Shown one piece after another: positions 11,401 to 24,181 of a DNA stretch of 64,000 bases. The DNA is taken from NCBI GenBank assembly GCA_028641055.1, contig CM054059.1, positions 48,059,682-48,123,681 of the forward strand. The letters are read 5' to 3'. Source of the DNA: Alopecurus myosuroides. Its lineage: Eukaryota > Streptophyta > Magnoliopsida > Poales > Poaceae. A program made the position numbers and the translations under genes. Each line of letters starts with the position of its first letter. Position 1 is the stretch's first letter. The notes below the pieces were generated by a model, which saw only the letters and a program-made list of their open reading frames with translations, did no database searches and was not told where the DNA came from.

Positions 11401-13411
11401 AAGGCTGGGCCACGTGGCTGGATCTAATTGGGTGCTGGTGCTGACTGTGCTGCTGACTGGGACGATGACGTGGATAAGTGGATCAATCTGAGCCACTGGA
11501 TCTGAATCCAACGGTGGCGTACCTCTTCGTATAAGTGATCTAATCATGCGCGTAGAAATTAGATCTAACGGCCAGGGACGAACGCGAGCTCACCGGGCGG
11601 CGGGATCTCGCCGGAAAATGTCGAGGCGGCGGCGCTCGCTCGGGTGTGGATGGTGGCGACGCGGCAGGGGGTCTTTGGGCTCGGGGAAGCCACCACGGGG
11701 ATCAGCGCGTCACGGCAGACTCGCGGGTGGCCTTGTCGCGGTTGCTCGCTTCCGGGGGCGGTGGCGCGGCGATGTCCCGAGGCGGAGCAACTCCGGCGAG
11801 CACGGAAGTGCACAGCGGCGGCGAACCTGCGGTGAAAAAGGTGGGGGAAGGGGTCTAAGGGGAGCGCACGGCCACGGGGAAGGTTGAGGATCACAGAGGG
11901 GCGGCGATAACTCACGGGGTTTGCCGGAATTCCAAATCGCGGCCGCGGACAACCTCAACTCCGGTGAGCAAATACTACGGCCTCGGGGTATGATTATGAG
12001 AGGGAGGAGAGGGGAAACGGAGAGGAGGCAGGGGGCTTTAAGATGTGGTGATCAGGGAGAGTTATTGGGGCCCTAATGAAGAGGAATTCAAGGACGCAAT
12101 TTTCGGCCGAAACTGCCATGGCAGTTTCCAAACGAGGAAGAAGATGATGACGTCATCATGACGTCATCAAAAAATTTCTTTTAATTTCTGTTTATTTAAA
12201 TCTTTAATAACTTCTGTTTTAAGTATCCAAATGACATGAAACAAAATTCTGAATTCTTGAAATTTCAAATACTTTTTAACAGTACCATTTTTGGAAAGAA
12301 AACATCATATTTTATTTTTGAATTTTGGAAATTTGAATAATTCCTTAATAGTCACATAATGTGATTTTTAATTTAAAAATTTATGAAACATTGTTATTGG
12401 TCAATTTAAATTTTAGTGACATTGTAAATGTTAAAAACATAATTTTGAAAGTTATTTCATCTTGTTTTTCACAATTTTATATTTTGAAATATAAATAAAA
12501 CACTAATAATACTTTAAGGCCATTTTAAAATTTAGAAAATGATAAATTGATGTTATTATCTAAATAAAATTTCAAAGACATTTTACATGTCATATATTAT
12601 TTTTGGAGAGTCATTTTTAAACCATTCTCACATTTTATAGTTTTAGGATATGAAGGATTTACTAATAGTAAATTAATGTTTATTTAATTAGTTCATATCA
12701 AATAGTTAATATTGTTGATCAATAAATTTTAGAATAAAACCACAAGTCATGATATTGTTTTCCAAAACCCTCTTTTATGTTATTTTCAAAACAAATCATT
12801 TTATTTTCACACCTTCATGTTAAAACTTGGAATAACAACTAAAGGTTATTATTAATAATTTTATTCTCCTCAAATACTTTTAAGGCCTAGAACTTTATTA
12901 AGGGCTATAAATAATTGAGTAATGTTGCCATAAACTATTTTCAAAGTAATATTACTTGTTTCCATAAACAATTTATTTCTATAGCACTATATTATTTTGT
13001 TGATTGACATAACACTTGGAAAACAAGGATCCAACTTATATCTATTTTGGGGTTTTCAATAATAGTGAAACCCTTTTTAGAGATAAGAAGAAAAATATTA
13101 GAGATAACAATTCTCTAGTTTTTATATATCAAAAATATTTTCAAGATCATAATTGGGTTGAAAACATGTTTGGTGTAAGGGTTTGCTTAAGAAGAATTAT
13201 TTTATTTATGTAGACATATTTATTTTGAAATGACTTTAGGGTTTATGGAACAAGGCATAATTGGATTGGTAAACTCAATTTAATTGAAATATGTATTGTT
13301 TTCTTTTGTTTCTTGCTTCTCATTTGGTTTTTGGTGACTTGCACAATATGAAAACAAAAAAGTTTCAAATTTTTGTGATTTTTGAGTTTTCCAAAAATCA
13401 GGGATGTTACA
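8487..13411 (-). repeat. 3' LTR of element D (4925 bp)
   Basis: The + strand runs TGTAGCATCCC...GGGATGTTACA. The left part (8487-10640) is moderately AT-rich, a GC-rich block lies at 11400-11960, and 12170-13400 is very AT-rich. Frames in the GC-rich block (11546-11958) overlap on both strands and look like composition artefacts. I see no gene in these 4.9 kb. Confidence 0.9.
12037..12166 (-). promoter_or_regulatory. Candidate core promoter of D, 3' LTR copy
   Basis: On the minus strand, two perfect TGACGTCA palindromes (12159-12166 and 12148-12155, 11 bp apart) and a 20-bp perfect palindrome (GAAACTGCCA/TGGCAGTTTC, 12109-12128) lie upstream of a weak TATA-like TCTTAAAG (12037-12044). Paired TGACG motifs resemble the as-1 element bound by TGA-type bZIP factors. 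Confidence 0.5.
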
Positions 13412-14690
13412 GACTACCACCCTTAAAAGAAATCTCGTCCCGAGATTTGGGAAGGCTAGAAAGAAAGATTTGGGTAATTGGATTCCAAACAACTGGGTTA
13501 CAGAGAAACTGGGTGGGCTACCACCCTTAAAAGAAACTTTTGTGGGTAGTCTATTTTCATTAGATTGGAGTGTAGATTGATTTGAGATTGGCTTGAGTAG
13601 AAATTTCCTTCATGGTAGAGGTGTAGAACACATAGGTATGTGGGACTACCTTTGACACTGAGGGGTCACTCTTTGGGTCAAACAAAAAGTCTTTGGGTTC
13701 CTCTCAACTTGGTCTTTTGATGTCCTTGGAAATCTTCCATCTTGTTGTTGTCATCCTTGAAAGCAAACATCATGCTATTTCTAAACAACTCTCATGTAAC
13801 ACAAACTGGGTAGTTGTGTTTCTTCATTACTTCTTCTCTTGGTGTAGTTGCCTCTGAAACCTTCATAGCTCATGCAACTTGGGGTTCACTTGTCTTTCTT
13901 CACTTGTTTGATTGGCTTGATACTCCTTATTAGGCAGTTGGCATTGATCATGGATGTGATTGTTCCTTCACACAGAAGAAAGAAATTTGATACTAGCATT
14001 CCTCAAATAGGATGGCTTGTGTTTCAATAGGGTAAAGGTAGTATGATTCCACATGGTTCTCACTATGGGTGGTGAATGAGTATGGTGTTGGGTTTGGTCT
14101 AGTAGGGATGAGTAGAGACTTAGAAAGAGATTGAAGGAATTCCTACCCCGACACATCAGTCAAGGAAACTCATCTTGAAAACAACACATAACAAACATAT
14201 AGCAACACATTCATCACACCAATCAACAAGGTTTTATAAAACCACTAATATTGGCATACCACACTCATTGGTATGATCAATATACTAACACGTTAACGTT
14301 GTTCTAACAAGGTAACTAGATTGGTGGTCTCATCTATATCTTCTTGAGTTCTTCAAATTCTTCTCTCCATGTCTTGAGATGTTCTTGAATGTTGTGAAGT
14401 ATGGGTATTATCTCCAAGTTGCTTCAATTGTATTGAGTGTAGGTCTTCATGTGGTGAGAATACTTCTTGGACTTTTTGGTATGGTCATCAACATTCATGT
14501 CTTGATGGTATTAAAGAGGTAGGTCATCTAGAAAATTTTGAAGGTGAATAGTAGATGAGAGGATATGAGAAGAAATAGGATGGCTGTTTTGTTTCTAGAA
14601 AGTTTGAACATAGAAAATTTTCAATCCTAGGGTCTTTTCCAAACTTAGGGTCTCGAATTCTATGGGCAACACAATGCTCTGATACCATTT
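13412..14690 (-). other. Interior of element D, non-coding
   Basis: No protein motif is visible in 1279 bp. Next to the 3' LTR the minus strand reads AATCTCGGGACGAGATT then TTTAAGGGTGGTAG, the arrangement I recall before the 3' LTR of Tekay/Del-type elements (hairpin plus polypurine tract). The motif CTACCACCCTTAAAAGAAA appears twice (13414 and 13518). Confidence 0.75.
14676..14687 (-). other. Primer binding site of D (initiator Met tRNA type)
   Basis: The minus strand reads TGGTATCAGAGC three bases after the LTR end at 14691. It is the same primer type as in C. Confidence 0.9.
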
Positions 14691-17600
14691 TGTAGCATCC
14701 CAACTTTTAATAAAGATGGAATACCTGTGTTACTGTGCTAGTCCCTGGATCAAATGCTAGCACCACAGTACAAAATGAAATATCATGCAAATGCATCAAA
14801 TTCTATTACATCGCATGATCCAGTCTTTACAAAATAGGATTACAACTTGCATAGTCTTTGAAGACTAGCAGAAAACAAAGAAATACAGCGGAAAACATAG
14901 TACAACATTGAGCCCATCTTCTTCATGTGCCACAGGCAAAACATGTTGGCGATAGTCTCGAGATCCTAAACGAAATCCTCACTCGTCTTCAGAAACATCT
15001 GCAATACGGAATATGCAGCCACAAGGGAGTCAATACAATTTAATGTATTGGCAAGTAACACTATGGTGGATATAAATGGCAAGACTAATACTACATGCTT
15101 ATTTGGCTGAGTGGAGTTTTGGCTAAGTTTGCATAAAGCCAGTTTTGTCCTATCTCTTTTGTAAAACAAACTCTTCTTTTCAAAGGGGTGGCAACATTGG
15201 ATTAAGATCCAAGCACCACAATACTGTTCACTTGGTCAAAATTTTACTTATTGAAATTGATGATGAGATTCTTCCGTCAATCCTTGTCCAGCTGCTCATA
15301 ATTGTCCATAACCGGGGACACGGCTAAGATCTTAGTTTGTTGACTCTGCAGAGGTTGTGCACTTTCACCTTCAGACTCAAATCAGCCCAAACATCCTATA
15401 CACCCTGAGTGCATTAAGGAAAGGAGAAGATTGAGACGAGATCTTTCAGAAGAAGAAGTCCAAACCCACCGGCAAGACCCGTTCCACCTATAATTTTGCT
15501 ACATCTGCTTGTCAAGCCTGGGCTGAACCCTCACAACTTAATTGATCAAGACAGAGCCCATATTGTCAAAAGGCTGCACGGGAAGCTACTAGATTTAGAG
15601 GGACATAGTAATCTCTTTGTTCCTGGGTGGCCATCCGCAAGTGACAACCTCAAGTGGAATAACCCTTAGATAAGGGCCCTGAGGAAACACTCAACATAAC
15701 CCAGTCTTACCACTTCCACCCAGGTGGTTCATTCATTAGTTATACTTAGGATTTTTCCTCAACATCTAGTAAAACAATTTGTAACATTGCATAGCACCTA
15801 GTAAATTCTAAGGCTATCAAAATAACAAGGTAAAAGGGATGGCTACACACTACTAGGATAATAGCATAGCATGGTATAACTTAGTAAAATTCCTATCATG
15901 CATACTACTCAAAATCAACTAATGCATATAGAAAATAATGGGTAGTTGATGGTGTGTTACTTGCCTTGTTGAAGTTGGCGAAGATATCACACTCTTCACA
16001 AAAGATCGTTGCTCTCCGTACAATCTAATTGACAACACAAAACCATATAAACAAGCATCCTAACAAACAAACATACAAGTGTAGAAAACATACATAGCAA
16101 CTAACATATCAAAAGGGGCTTAACCAAGTTGGTTAGGACAAGGTCTAGGTTTGAGTTGAAAGATTCATTCACTAGGGGTCTCATTCTTGTTAAGGAAATT
16201 CCAATGGTTTACTTGGGAAGGACTAGGTTGAGCTTGATGTGATCTAACTTTATTATAACCATACTTGTCGAGGAAGTTCCAAGAGTTCACTAAGAATAAA
16301 CATATTACTTCTTCAACTAAAGTAATACATGCAAACACTTGGTCATATTCACCTTCAAAAATATTTGAGTGACTATGTTAGTATTTTCCATTGTGGTTAG
16401 GGTAGGTCTACTAACTTCATCATCAAAGGGAAAATATTACTAAGTCTTAGGTTTTCCATTTGGGTCAAAGGTTGGACAAAAATAACTTGTTATTCTTCAA
16501 CTTGTATAGATTGCTTCTAGTCTTCACATGCTTGTCTTCTTGAAGTTCATATTCATGCTTCTATTGTAGTTTCCTCCTTATTGTGAAGCTTCTCTTGTAC
16601 TTGATAAATCTTCATGATCTTCACTACTTGGTTTAGGTATGGGATGGGCACAAATACCACTAAGTTAATTTGAAAGAAAATTTAAGAAGAAGGATAGAAA
16701 GAGAGAGAGGGAGTTGTTTTCTTCTGGATTTCTTCACACTTGTACTTCCTTGAGTTTCCTCTAGTGGTGGAGTCTTTTCTTCAAAATTTCTTCATTGATC
16801 CTCCTTGTATTCTCTTCATGTTGCCACCAAGTTGAAAGTGAAGAGCCTTCTATTGCTTGAGTCTTGTTTTTCATTTGCTAACTTGATGGATTCTTGAAGC
16901 AAGAATAGGGGGATGGAGGGGTAGATAGAAACCTATAGTACTAGTGTTTGAGGTTCACTACTTGGTCTCTTAGAAGGTTTACATGCAAGGGACTTGGTCT
17001 TGGATTCAAAATGGCCACAACAAACAATGGTAGAAAGAAATAGAAACAAAATTTAAGACATAATAACTAGATGGACTACTATGATGGATTTTTGGCTAAA
17101 ATACATGGTCATGGTCCAAGGGTGTCCAAAATGGTTGGGCAAGGTTGTTTCTGGTCCAAGGTTGTCAAATGGAGCAATTTTGCAAAAGGAACTATATTGA
17201 AAATATTTATAGAAATTAATCTATGTCAAAAATACTCAAATAGACAACTAAATTCTAAATTCAATTTTAATTTGTTCAATATTATTTTGGGACAGAGGAT
17301 ATGAAAGTACACATCCTAAGGTTTCCAAATATATTTTATTTGCAATTTTTGGATTTGTAGAATTTGAATTATGCCAAATTTCATCAAACAAGCATATTTG
17401 AATTTGAACAAATTTAAGTTTGTCAAATTTGAATTTGGCCAGTGCCAAAAGTTTCTAGATGTCAAGGGCTTTTCAAAAAGTCCAAGATTGCTAAATTTGG
17501 GCTTATGGATAAAAAGATATGATAGATCTAAGATGCAGGGACTAATCTGTAAAACTGCCAATTAATTCTAGCGGGAGAAAAATTTGAATTAAAGGCTGGG

Positions 17601-19606
17601 CCACGTGGCTGGATCTAATTGGGTGCTGGTGCTGACTGTGCTGCTGACTGGGACGATGACGTGGATAAGTGGATCAATCTGAGCCACTGGATCTGAATCC
17701 AACGGTGGCGTACCTCTTCGTATAAGTGATCTAATCATGCGCGTAGAAATTAGATCTAACGGCCAGGGACGAACGCGAGCTCACCGGGCGGCGGGATCTC
17801 GCCGGAAAATGTCGAGGCGGCGGCGCTCGCTCGGGTGTGGACGGTGGCGACAGGGCAGGGGGTCTTCGGGCTCGGGGAAGCCACCACGGGGATCAGCGCG
17901 TCACGGCAGACTCGCGGGTGGCCTTGTCGCGGTTGCTCGCTTCCGGGGGCGGTGGCGCGGCGATGTCCCGAGGCGGAGCAACTCCGGCGAGCACGGAAGT
18001 GCACAGCGGCGGCGAACCTGCGGTGAAAAAGGTGGGGTAAGGGGTCTAAGGGGAGCGCACGGCCACGGGGAAGGTTGAGGATCACAGAGGGGCGGCGATA
18101 ACTCACGGGGTTTGCCGGAATTCCAAATCGCGGCCGCGGACAACCTCAACTCCGGTGAGCAAATACTACGGCCTCGGGGTATGATTATGAGAGGGAGGAG
18201 AGGGGAAACGGAGAGGAGGCAGGGGGCTTTAAGATGTGGTGATCAGGGAGAGTTATTGGGGCCCTAATGAAGAGGAATTCAAGGACGCAATTTTCGGCCG
18301 AAACTGCCATGGCAGTTTCCAAACGAGGAAGAAGATGATGACGTCATCATGACGTCATCAAAAATTTTCTTTTAATTTGTGTTTATTTAAATCTTTAATA
18401 ACTTCTGTTTTAAGTATCCAAATGACATGAAACAAAATTCTAAATTCTTGAAATTTCAAATACTTTTTAATAGTACCATTTTTGGAAAGAAAACATCATA
18501 TTTTATTTTTGAATTTTGGAAATTTGAATAATTCCTTAATAGTCACATAATGTGATTTTTAATTTAAAAATTTATGAAACATTGTTATTGGTCAATTTAA
18601 ATTTTAGTGACATTGTAAATGTTAAAAACATAATTTTGAAAGTTATTTCATCTTGTTTTTCACAATTTTATATTTTGAAATATAAATAAAACACTAATAA
18701 TACTTTAAGGCCATTTTAAAATTTAGAAAATAATAAATTGATGTTATTATCTAAATAAAATTTCAAAGACATTTTACATGTCATATATTATTTTTGGAGA
18801 GTCATTTTTAAACCATTCTCACATTTTATAGTTTTAGGATATGAAGGATTTACTAATAGTAAATTAATGTTTATTTAATTAGTTCATATCAAATAGTTAA
18901 TATTGTTGATCAATAAATTTTAGAATAAAACCACAAGTCATGATATTGTTTTCCAAAACCCTCTTTTATGTTATTTTCAAAACAAATCATTTTATTTTCA
19001 CACCTTCATGTTTAAAACTTGGAATAACAACTAAAGGTTATTATTAATAATTTTATTCTCCTCAAATACTTTTAAGGCCTAGAACTTTATTAAGGGCTAT
19101 AAATAATTGAGTAATGTTGCCATAAACTATTTTCAAAGTAATATTACTTGTTTCCATAAACAATTTATTTCTATAGCACTATATTATTTTGTTGATTGAC
19201 ATAACACTTGGAAAACAAGGATCCAACTTATATCTATTTTGGGGTTTTCAATAATAGTGAAACCCTTTTTTAGAGATAAGAAGAAAAATATTAGAGATAA
19301 CAATTCTCTAGTTTTTATATATCAAAAATATTTTCAAGATTCATAATTGGGTTGAAAACATGTTTGGTGTAAGGGTTTGCTTAAGAAGAATTATTTTATT
19401 TATGTAGAAATATTTATTTTGAAATGACTTTAGGGTTTATGGAACAAGGCATAATTGGATTGGTAAACTCAATTTAATTGAAATATGTATTGTTTTCTTT
19501 TGTTTCTTGCTTCTCATTTGGTTTTTGGTGACTTGCACAATATGAAAACAAAAAAGTTTCAAATTTTTGTGATTTTTGAGTTTTCCAAAAAATCAGGGAT
19601 GTTACA
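14691..19606 (-). repeat. 5' LTR of element D (4916 bp)
   Basis: Partner of 8487-13411 with the same termini. Similarity is uneven: about 16810-17220 matches the partner without visible change, while about 16020-16640 differs at many sites and has several indels. There is no gene. Confidence 0.9.
18228..18357 (-). promoter_or_regulatory. Candidate core promoter of D, 5' LTR copy
   Basis: The same set is kept: TGACGTCA at 18339-18346 and 18350-18357, the 20-bp palindrome at 18300-18319 and the TATA-like motif near 18230. All are unchanged relative to the other LTR. Confidence 0.5.
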
Positions 19607-21497
19607 ACAATAATTTCTAAGGTGACATGCTACTAGCATAAACTTGATCATTATAATGTAAAAGCATATGTAAGCTGAGATCATAGAACTTTAAACACAA
19701 ACATGATAAATAGAACTTTAATAACAAAGCATAGCAATCACTTTGCATCATGAAGAGTATCTCAAATAAAAGATCATGAGTAATAATGCAAATAAATATA
19801 AATGTTTGTTTCAAGTATAGAGAAAGCATGGCAAAGTAGTATTTAGCTAGTCCTTAAGAGTGGGACAAAACATAAATGCCAGGACACCTTCAAAGTTCAT
19901 GAGGAAGACTAGAGCAAATAATTTGAGAACAAATAATATCACATCATGAATCAATTATTGATGTTTATGGGACCAATGCACATAAAACTCAGAATGGCAA
20001 AAATGCTCTCTCAACTGTGCATAAAGTTAGAAGATGGAGACCCAACATAAAAGTAAAAGAAAGGCCCTTCGCGGAGGGAAGCAGGGATCACTCATGTGCT
20101 AGAGATTTTTATTTTATTAAACAGAGTATCAAAAGTTTGACACTCCTCCCATCCATCTTTCACAAACCATGGCTAACTGAATCCTCGGGTGCCTGCCAAC
20201 AATCACATACCGTGGAAGAGTGTCTATATTTTAGGATAGGTGTATGTTAATGTCAACGAATGGTAAACAGACAATACAGTACGTCACAAGCCAACTGGAT
20301 TCACAAGAGCGGCTCCCATTGTGAAGGACACAACTGGTGTAGAAGGTCATCCCTCTTTCTCTTTTGTTTACACAATTATGGTTTGACTGATAAATCAGGC
20401 GCAAACATAGTTAAGAGAATTTGTTTGTATTAATTTGGGGCTAGGCACCCCGCTGCCAGCTCTTCTATCATTTGGATAAGAGGATGAAGCCACTAGTCCA
20501 GGGTGTGAAATCCAATCAACAAGTGAGATAAATATTCTCTATTGACGTCCTCATGAGCAAAAACAAGAACACAAAACATGAGTAATTTTGAAAGTTTTAA
20601 AGCTAACACATGAGAAATTTACTTGGAGTTGTAGTGAAATACCACATGTAGGTAGGTATGGTGTACACAATGGGAAAAACTTTGGTTTAAGTGAGTTTGG
20701 CGCACGAGTAGAATTCCATACTCAGTACAGGTGGAGGCTTAGCAAAAGACTGGGAGCGACAAATCAAGAGAGCATAAGAGCCATAATCATGCATAGCGCC
20801 ATAAGCATCATTAATTAACGCATAAGAGGTATCAAAAGTTCAAAAACTAAGTGGTCATGGAGTCTATTCGTGACTGGTTCATAGTCATAAACATGGTGTG
20901 AGCATGCGCCAAGTCAACCAAATAAAACATTCGAAAGAGAATACCATATATTGATGCTTTACTATGACAATAACAACTCATGAATCTTTCAAGGCATATT
21001 AAACACTCTCAGCTATTTTAGGCTATTCATGCTACTCAATAATCACAAGTCTTTAGAACTGAAATAACATTGATCATGACATGAAAAAGTTCTAGCCACA
21101 GTCTATACAAGCTTCTACTTGCACCGTTATAAATTATACTTCAAGCAGCAGTTTCTTTTCCCAACAAGCACCATACAAGATATGTTTTAACAAAAATACT
21201 CTTTATGATACAGCAAGCAAACATGAGAGTACTCACATAACACTACTAAAACTAATAGCTCTTATAAGAGATGCATGAAAACAAAGGCTAAACGCGGTAC
21301 TACCAAAAAGTTAACACTCGCGGAACAATAAGAATGAAAACTAGAGTGTTCTAAGCAATGAAAACGGAGCGTGTCTCTCTCCCACACAAGTATGATAGGA
21401 TCCAAATATTTATTACAGAAAAGAAAACAAAACAAACTTCGAATAAAAATAAAAGACGCTCCAAGTAAAGCACATAAGATGTGACTGAATAAAAATA

Positions 21498-22592
21498 GGG
21501 AAACGCTGGTTATCATCCGGGGGATCGCGCGTCGCATCCCCCGGTTCCCTCCTGCACTAGGCCCCACCACCTTTTCCTTGTCCCCCCTCGCTTTTGACTT
21601 TTTCCATCCGAGAAGAAACGCAGAGAGAGGGAAGGGGACGAGCGGACTCGCCGCCGCGCCGCCGGAGCCGAGCGGAATCGCCTCCGCGCCGCCGGGAGCG
21701 GCCACCCGCTGCAGTGCTGCCTTCCCCGCGCCCCGATGGGGGCCGCCGCCGATGGGGGCCGCGGAGGCCCGCGGGAGGTGAGCGGTGAGCTCTAGCCCTT
21801 CCGACGGGGGGCTGCACCCATCGAGCTCCAGCGCCTCCTGTGGGGGACCCGCCGCCGGGGACCAGGGGGAGGAGGAGGCGCCCGCAGCGTCGTCGACCAC
21901 GATGGAGGCCGCGGAGAAGCTCATCCAGCTCAGCGGCGGCTGCGACGACGCCGTCGGCGGCGGGGAGTCGGAGAGCAGGAGCCAAGGCGGGGAGTCAAGG
22001 CGGCGGGCGAGGAGCGGAGAGGTGGCGGCAAAGAGGGGGTGCCGGCCGTGATGGAAAGCAGCAGTGCCGGGAAGAAACGCGAGATCAAGGGTGGTGGCGG
22101 CGAAGACGACGAAGCAGACAATTTTTTTTTGTACAAATAGTTGCTACAATAGGTTTTTTCTTTTGCTTTTTTTGTATAATTTTTTTGCTACTGTAACTCC
22201 GGCGAGGTCCGATCTTTTGCTCTAATAGCATAATTTTTTTGCTACAATACGGTTATTTTTTTGCTTTTTTAGTATAAATTTTTTGCTCTGCTATTCCTCC
22301 GGCGAGCAAAAGTCTCCGGCGAAATCGGCTTTTTGCTACTGTAGCAATTTTTTTTTGCTACAGTAACTCCGGCGAGTCTCCGGCGAGGTCTGACTTTTCC
22401 TGTTCTTTTTTTGGGGTGAAACGTTTTTTGCTACGGGAGCAAAAGCGGGACTTTTTTTTGCTACGGGGAGCAAAAGCGGGATTTTTTTTGCTACGGGGAG
22501 CAATAGCGGGATTTGGGCAAAAAAATGGGACACGTGTCAAGCAGGGGACCCGGGGGGTGAAAATTTTCTATCCCCCGGGGGACGCCTAGTGC
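21498..22592. mobile_element. Insertion E: 1.1-kb GC-rich element of uncertain class
   Basis: The uninterrupted sequence in F near 33825-33840 reads AATAAAAATATAGTTTC. Here GGGAAACGCTGG...CCTAGTGC is inserted, with AATA on both sides (21494-21497 and 22593-22596) as a possible 4-bp duplication. Both ends contain a CCGGGGGAT block, but longer terminal repeats do not align well. The left end forms a hairpin (CCGGGGGAT 21517-21525 with ATCCCCCGG 21536-21544). The body has a GC-rich block (21600-22110) followed by T-runs with TTTTGCTAC motifs. Frames in the GC-rich block overlap on both strands and show no family. It could be a Mutator-type MITE or carry a captured gene fragment. Confidence 0.6.
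22424..22511. repeat. Short tandem repeat inside E
   Basis: Three copies of a roughly 30-bp unit (T-run, GCTACGGGGAGCAAAAGCGGG) lie head to tail, the last with one change (CAATAGC). Confidence 0.85.
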
Positions 22593-23353
22593 AATATAGT
22601 TTCACTAGAAGTGACCTGATAATTTATCACTGAAGAAGGGGATGCCTTTGGCATCCCCAGTCTTAGACGCTTGAGTATTCTTGGAATTTTCTTGGATGTA
22701 CCTCTAGGGCATCCCCAAGATTATGCTCTTCACTCTTCTTGATCACGTCATATCATCCTCTTCTCTTGATCCTTGAAAACTTCCTTCACACCAAACTTCT
22801 CACAATCTTCACTAGCAACGTTAGTACAATCGAAATAATAAATTCACATGGTTCAGTTTAAACACAAGCCTAACACTCATAAACACATTAGCTACTGTCA
22901 CAACTTCTTTTAGAACTATTTTTATCAAAAGAACACCAAAATAAAGAGATTAAGAGGCAAATTAAATTATTGACGGAAATCTGCCAAAACAGGACAACAG
23001 GTAAAGATGATTTTTTTAGAAAATCTTCTGTTGCTAAATCAAAAAGTGGTAAACTAAGAAAAGTTGAGTAATTTGCTGAGTAATAAGCTCAAAATATTTC
23101 AGGTCATTATGATATTCCTGGATTTTTCACGATTTTTTACGGTGGACAGCAGAAATCTGTTTTCTACGCAGAAATCCGAAAACCAACTCCAACTTTCGTC
23201 AGAAACTTTACTTGGCACTACTAAAACATTAAAAGAAAGACATAAAGGAGTTTATACAGAAGTATAAACCCCCTTTACTAAAAAAACAGATAAAACCAAT
23301 GCAAAAATAAAAACATAGGTTATGTCCCAAGAAGTGCTTTTCTTTAAAGCCTT

Positions 23354-24181
23354 TTAGTTAGGCATGATAAATTTGAGAAAATGCTCACATGAGAAATATG
23401 AATTGAAGCAAAAGAGAGCATCAATAAGAAAATATGAAACACATTTAAGTCTAACCCACTTCCTATGAAAAATAATCTTGTAGAAAAACAAGTCAACGAA
23501 GCGCAAAGTGACTAGCATAGGAAGACAAAATAAGTGCAACTTCAAAATTTTCAACATAAAGAGGGGAAACTTAATATTGTTGAGATGCATAAAACCATGT
23601 TTCCCTCTCTCATAATAACTTTCAGTAGCATCATGAATAAAATTAACAATGTAACTATCACATATAACATTCTTATCATGAGCCACATGCATAAATGAAT
23701 TAATACTCTCCACATAAGCAAAGTCAATCTCATTAATAGTAGTGGGAGCAAATTCAACACAATAGCTATCATTATTATTCTCATCACCATAGTCATTAAA
23801 TATAGGAGGCATATTGTAATCATAATTAATATTTTCCTCTATTGTAGGTGGACTGAAAATATCATATTCATCATTGTAAACAGGTGGAACTAAAATACCA
23901 CAATCATTATAATCATCATATATTGGAAGTAAAGTATCATCAAAGTAAATTTGTTCCTCCATGCTTGGGGGACTAAAAATATCATATTCATCAATACTAG
24001 CTTCCCCAAGCTTAAACTTTTCCATAGCATTAGAAATAATAGTGTTCAAAGCATTCATACTAATAACATTGCTATTAGCATGCAAATTAATTCCATAGGT
24101 TTTTAAATTTTCTCTTCAAACACATCATGTCCTAACTCAAGATAAATATCATAAAGTTCTATCATATTTTTGTTGTTTTCC
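23354..24181 (-). pseudogene. Unknown-function frame of element A, with frameshift
   Basis: The frame starts MENNKNMIELYDIYLELGHD at 24181, meets a stop after FEEKI, and continues in another frame from about 24085 for 243 residues. The protein is acidic, with a repeated motif EYDIFSPP(S/T)(M/I)EE (about residues 28 and 57 of the long frame) and a hydrophobic C-terminal third. The first frame of B and this one are clearly related. It occupies the first coding position after the primer site in Sabrina/WHAM-like elements as I recall them. I do not recognise a biochemical function. No protease or polymerase follows. Confidence 0.6.

Larger units (their letters stand above)
8487..19606 (-). mobile_element. 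Element D: LARD-like non-autonomous LTR element, 11.1 kb
   Basis: Two ~4.9-kb LTRs (8487-13411 and 14691-19606) enclose 1279 bp. An exact 5-bp duplication ACAAT flanks it (8482-8486 and 19607-19611), and the interrupted sequence of A resumes as in the uninterrupted copy F (32030-32045). A primer site for initiator Met tRNA shows minus-strand orientation. No coding capacity is visible, so it resembles the large retrotransposon derivatives (LARDs) of barley and relatives and would have been moved by a partner's proteins. Confidence 0.92.
19612..23353 (-). other. Interior of element A, non-coding part (contains E)
   Basis: The sequence runs parallel to the interior of F (32041-34500) and shows no protein motif. 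Two features break it: insertion E (21498-22592) and ordinary small indels relative to F. Comparing the two copies is what reveals the ends of E. Confidence 0.75.

Noticed and set aside
11546..11958. Overlapping 110-residue frames on both strands in the D LTRs (also 17737-18149)
   Set aside because: Composition artefact of the GC-rich LTR block; SNPs between copies show no codon bias and there is no family signature.
21557..22196. Long frames on both strands in insertion E
   Set aside because: Ala/Gly/Arg/Pro-rich in all frames; no domain. Kept only as a possible captured fragment.
21554..22590. CACTA transposon suggested by CACTAGG and CCTAGTG in E
   Set aside because: No 3-bp target duplication at these points and the comparison with F places the left junction 56 bp further out.
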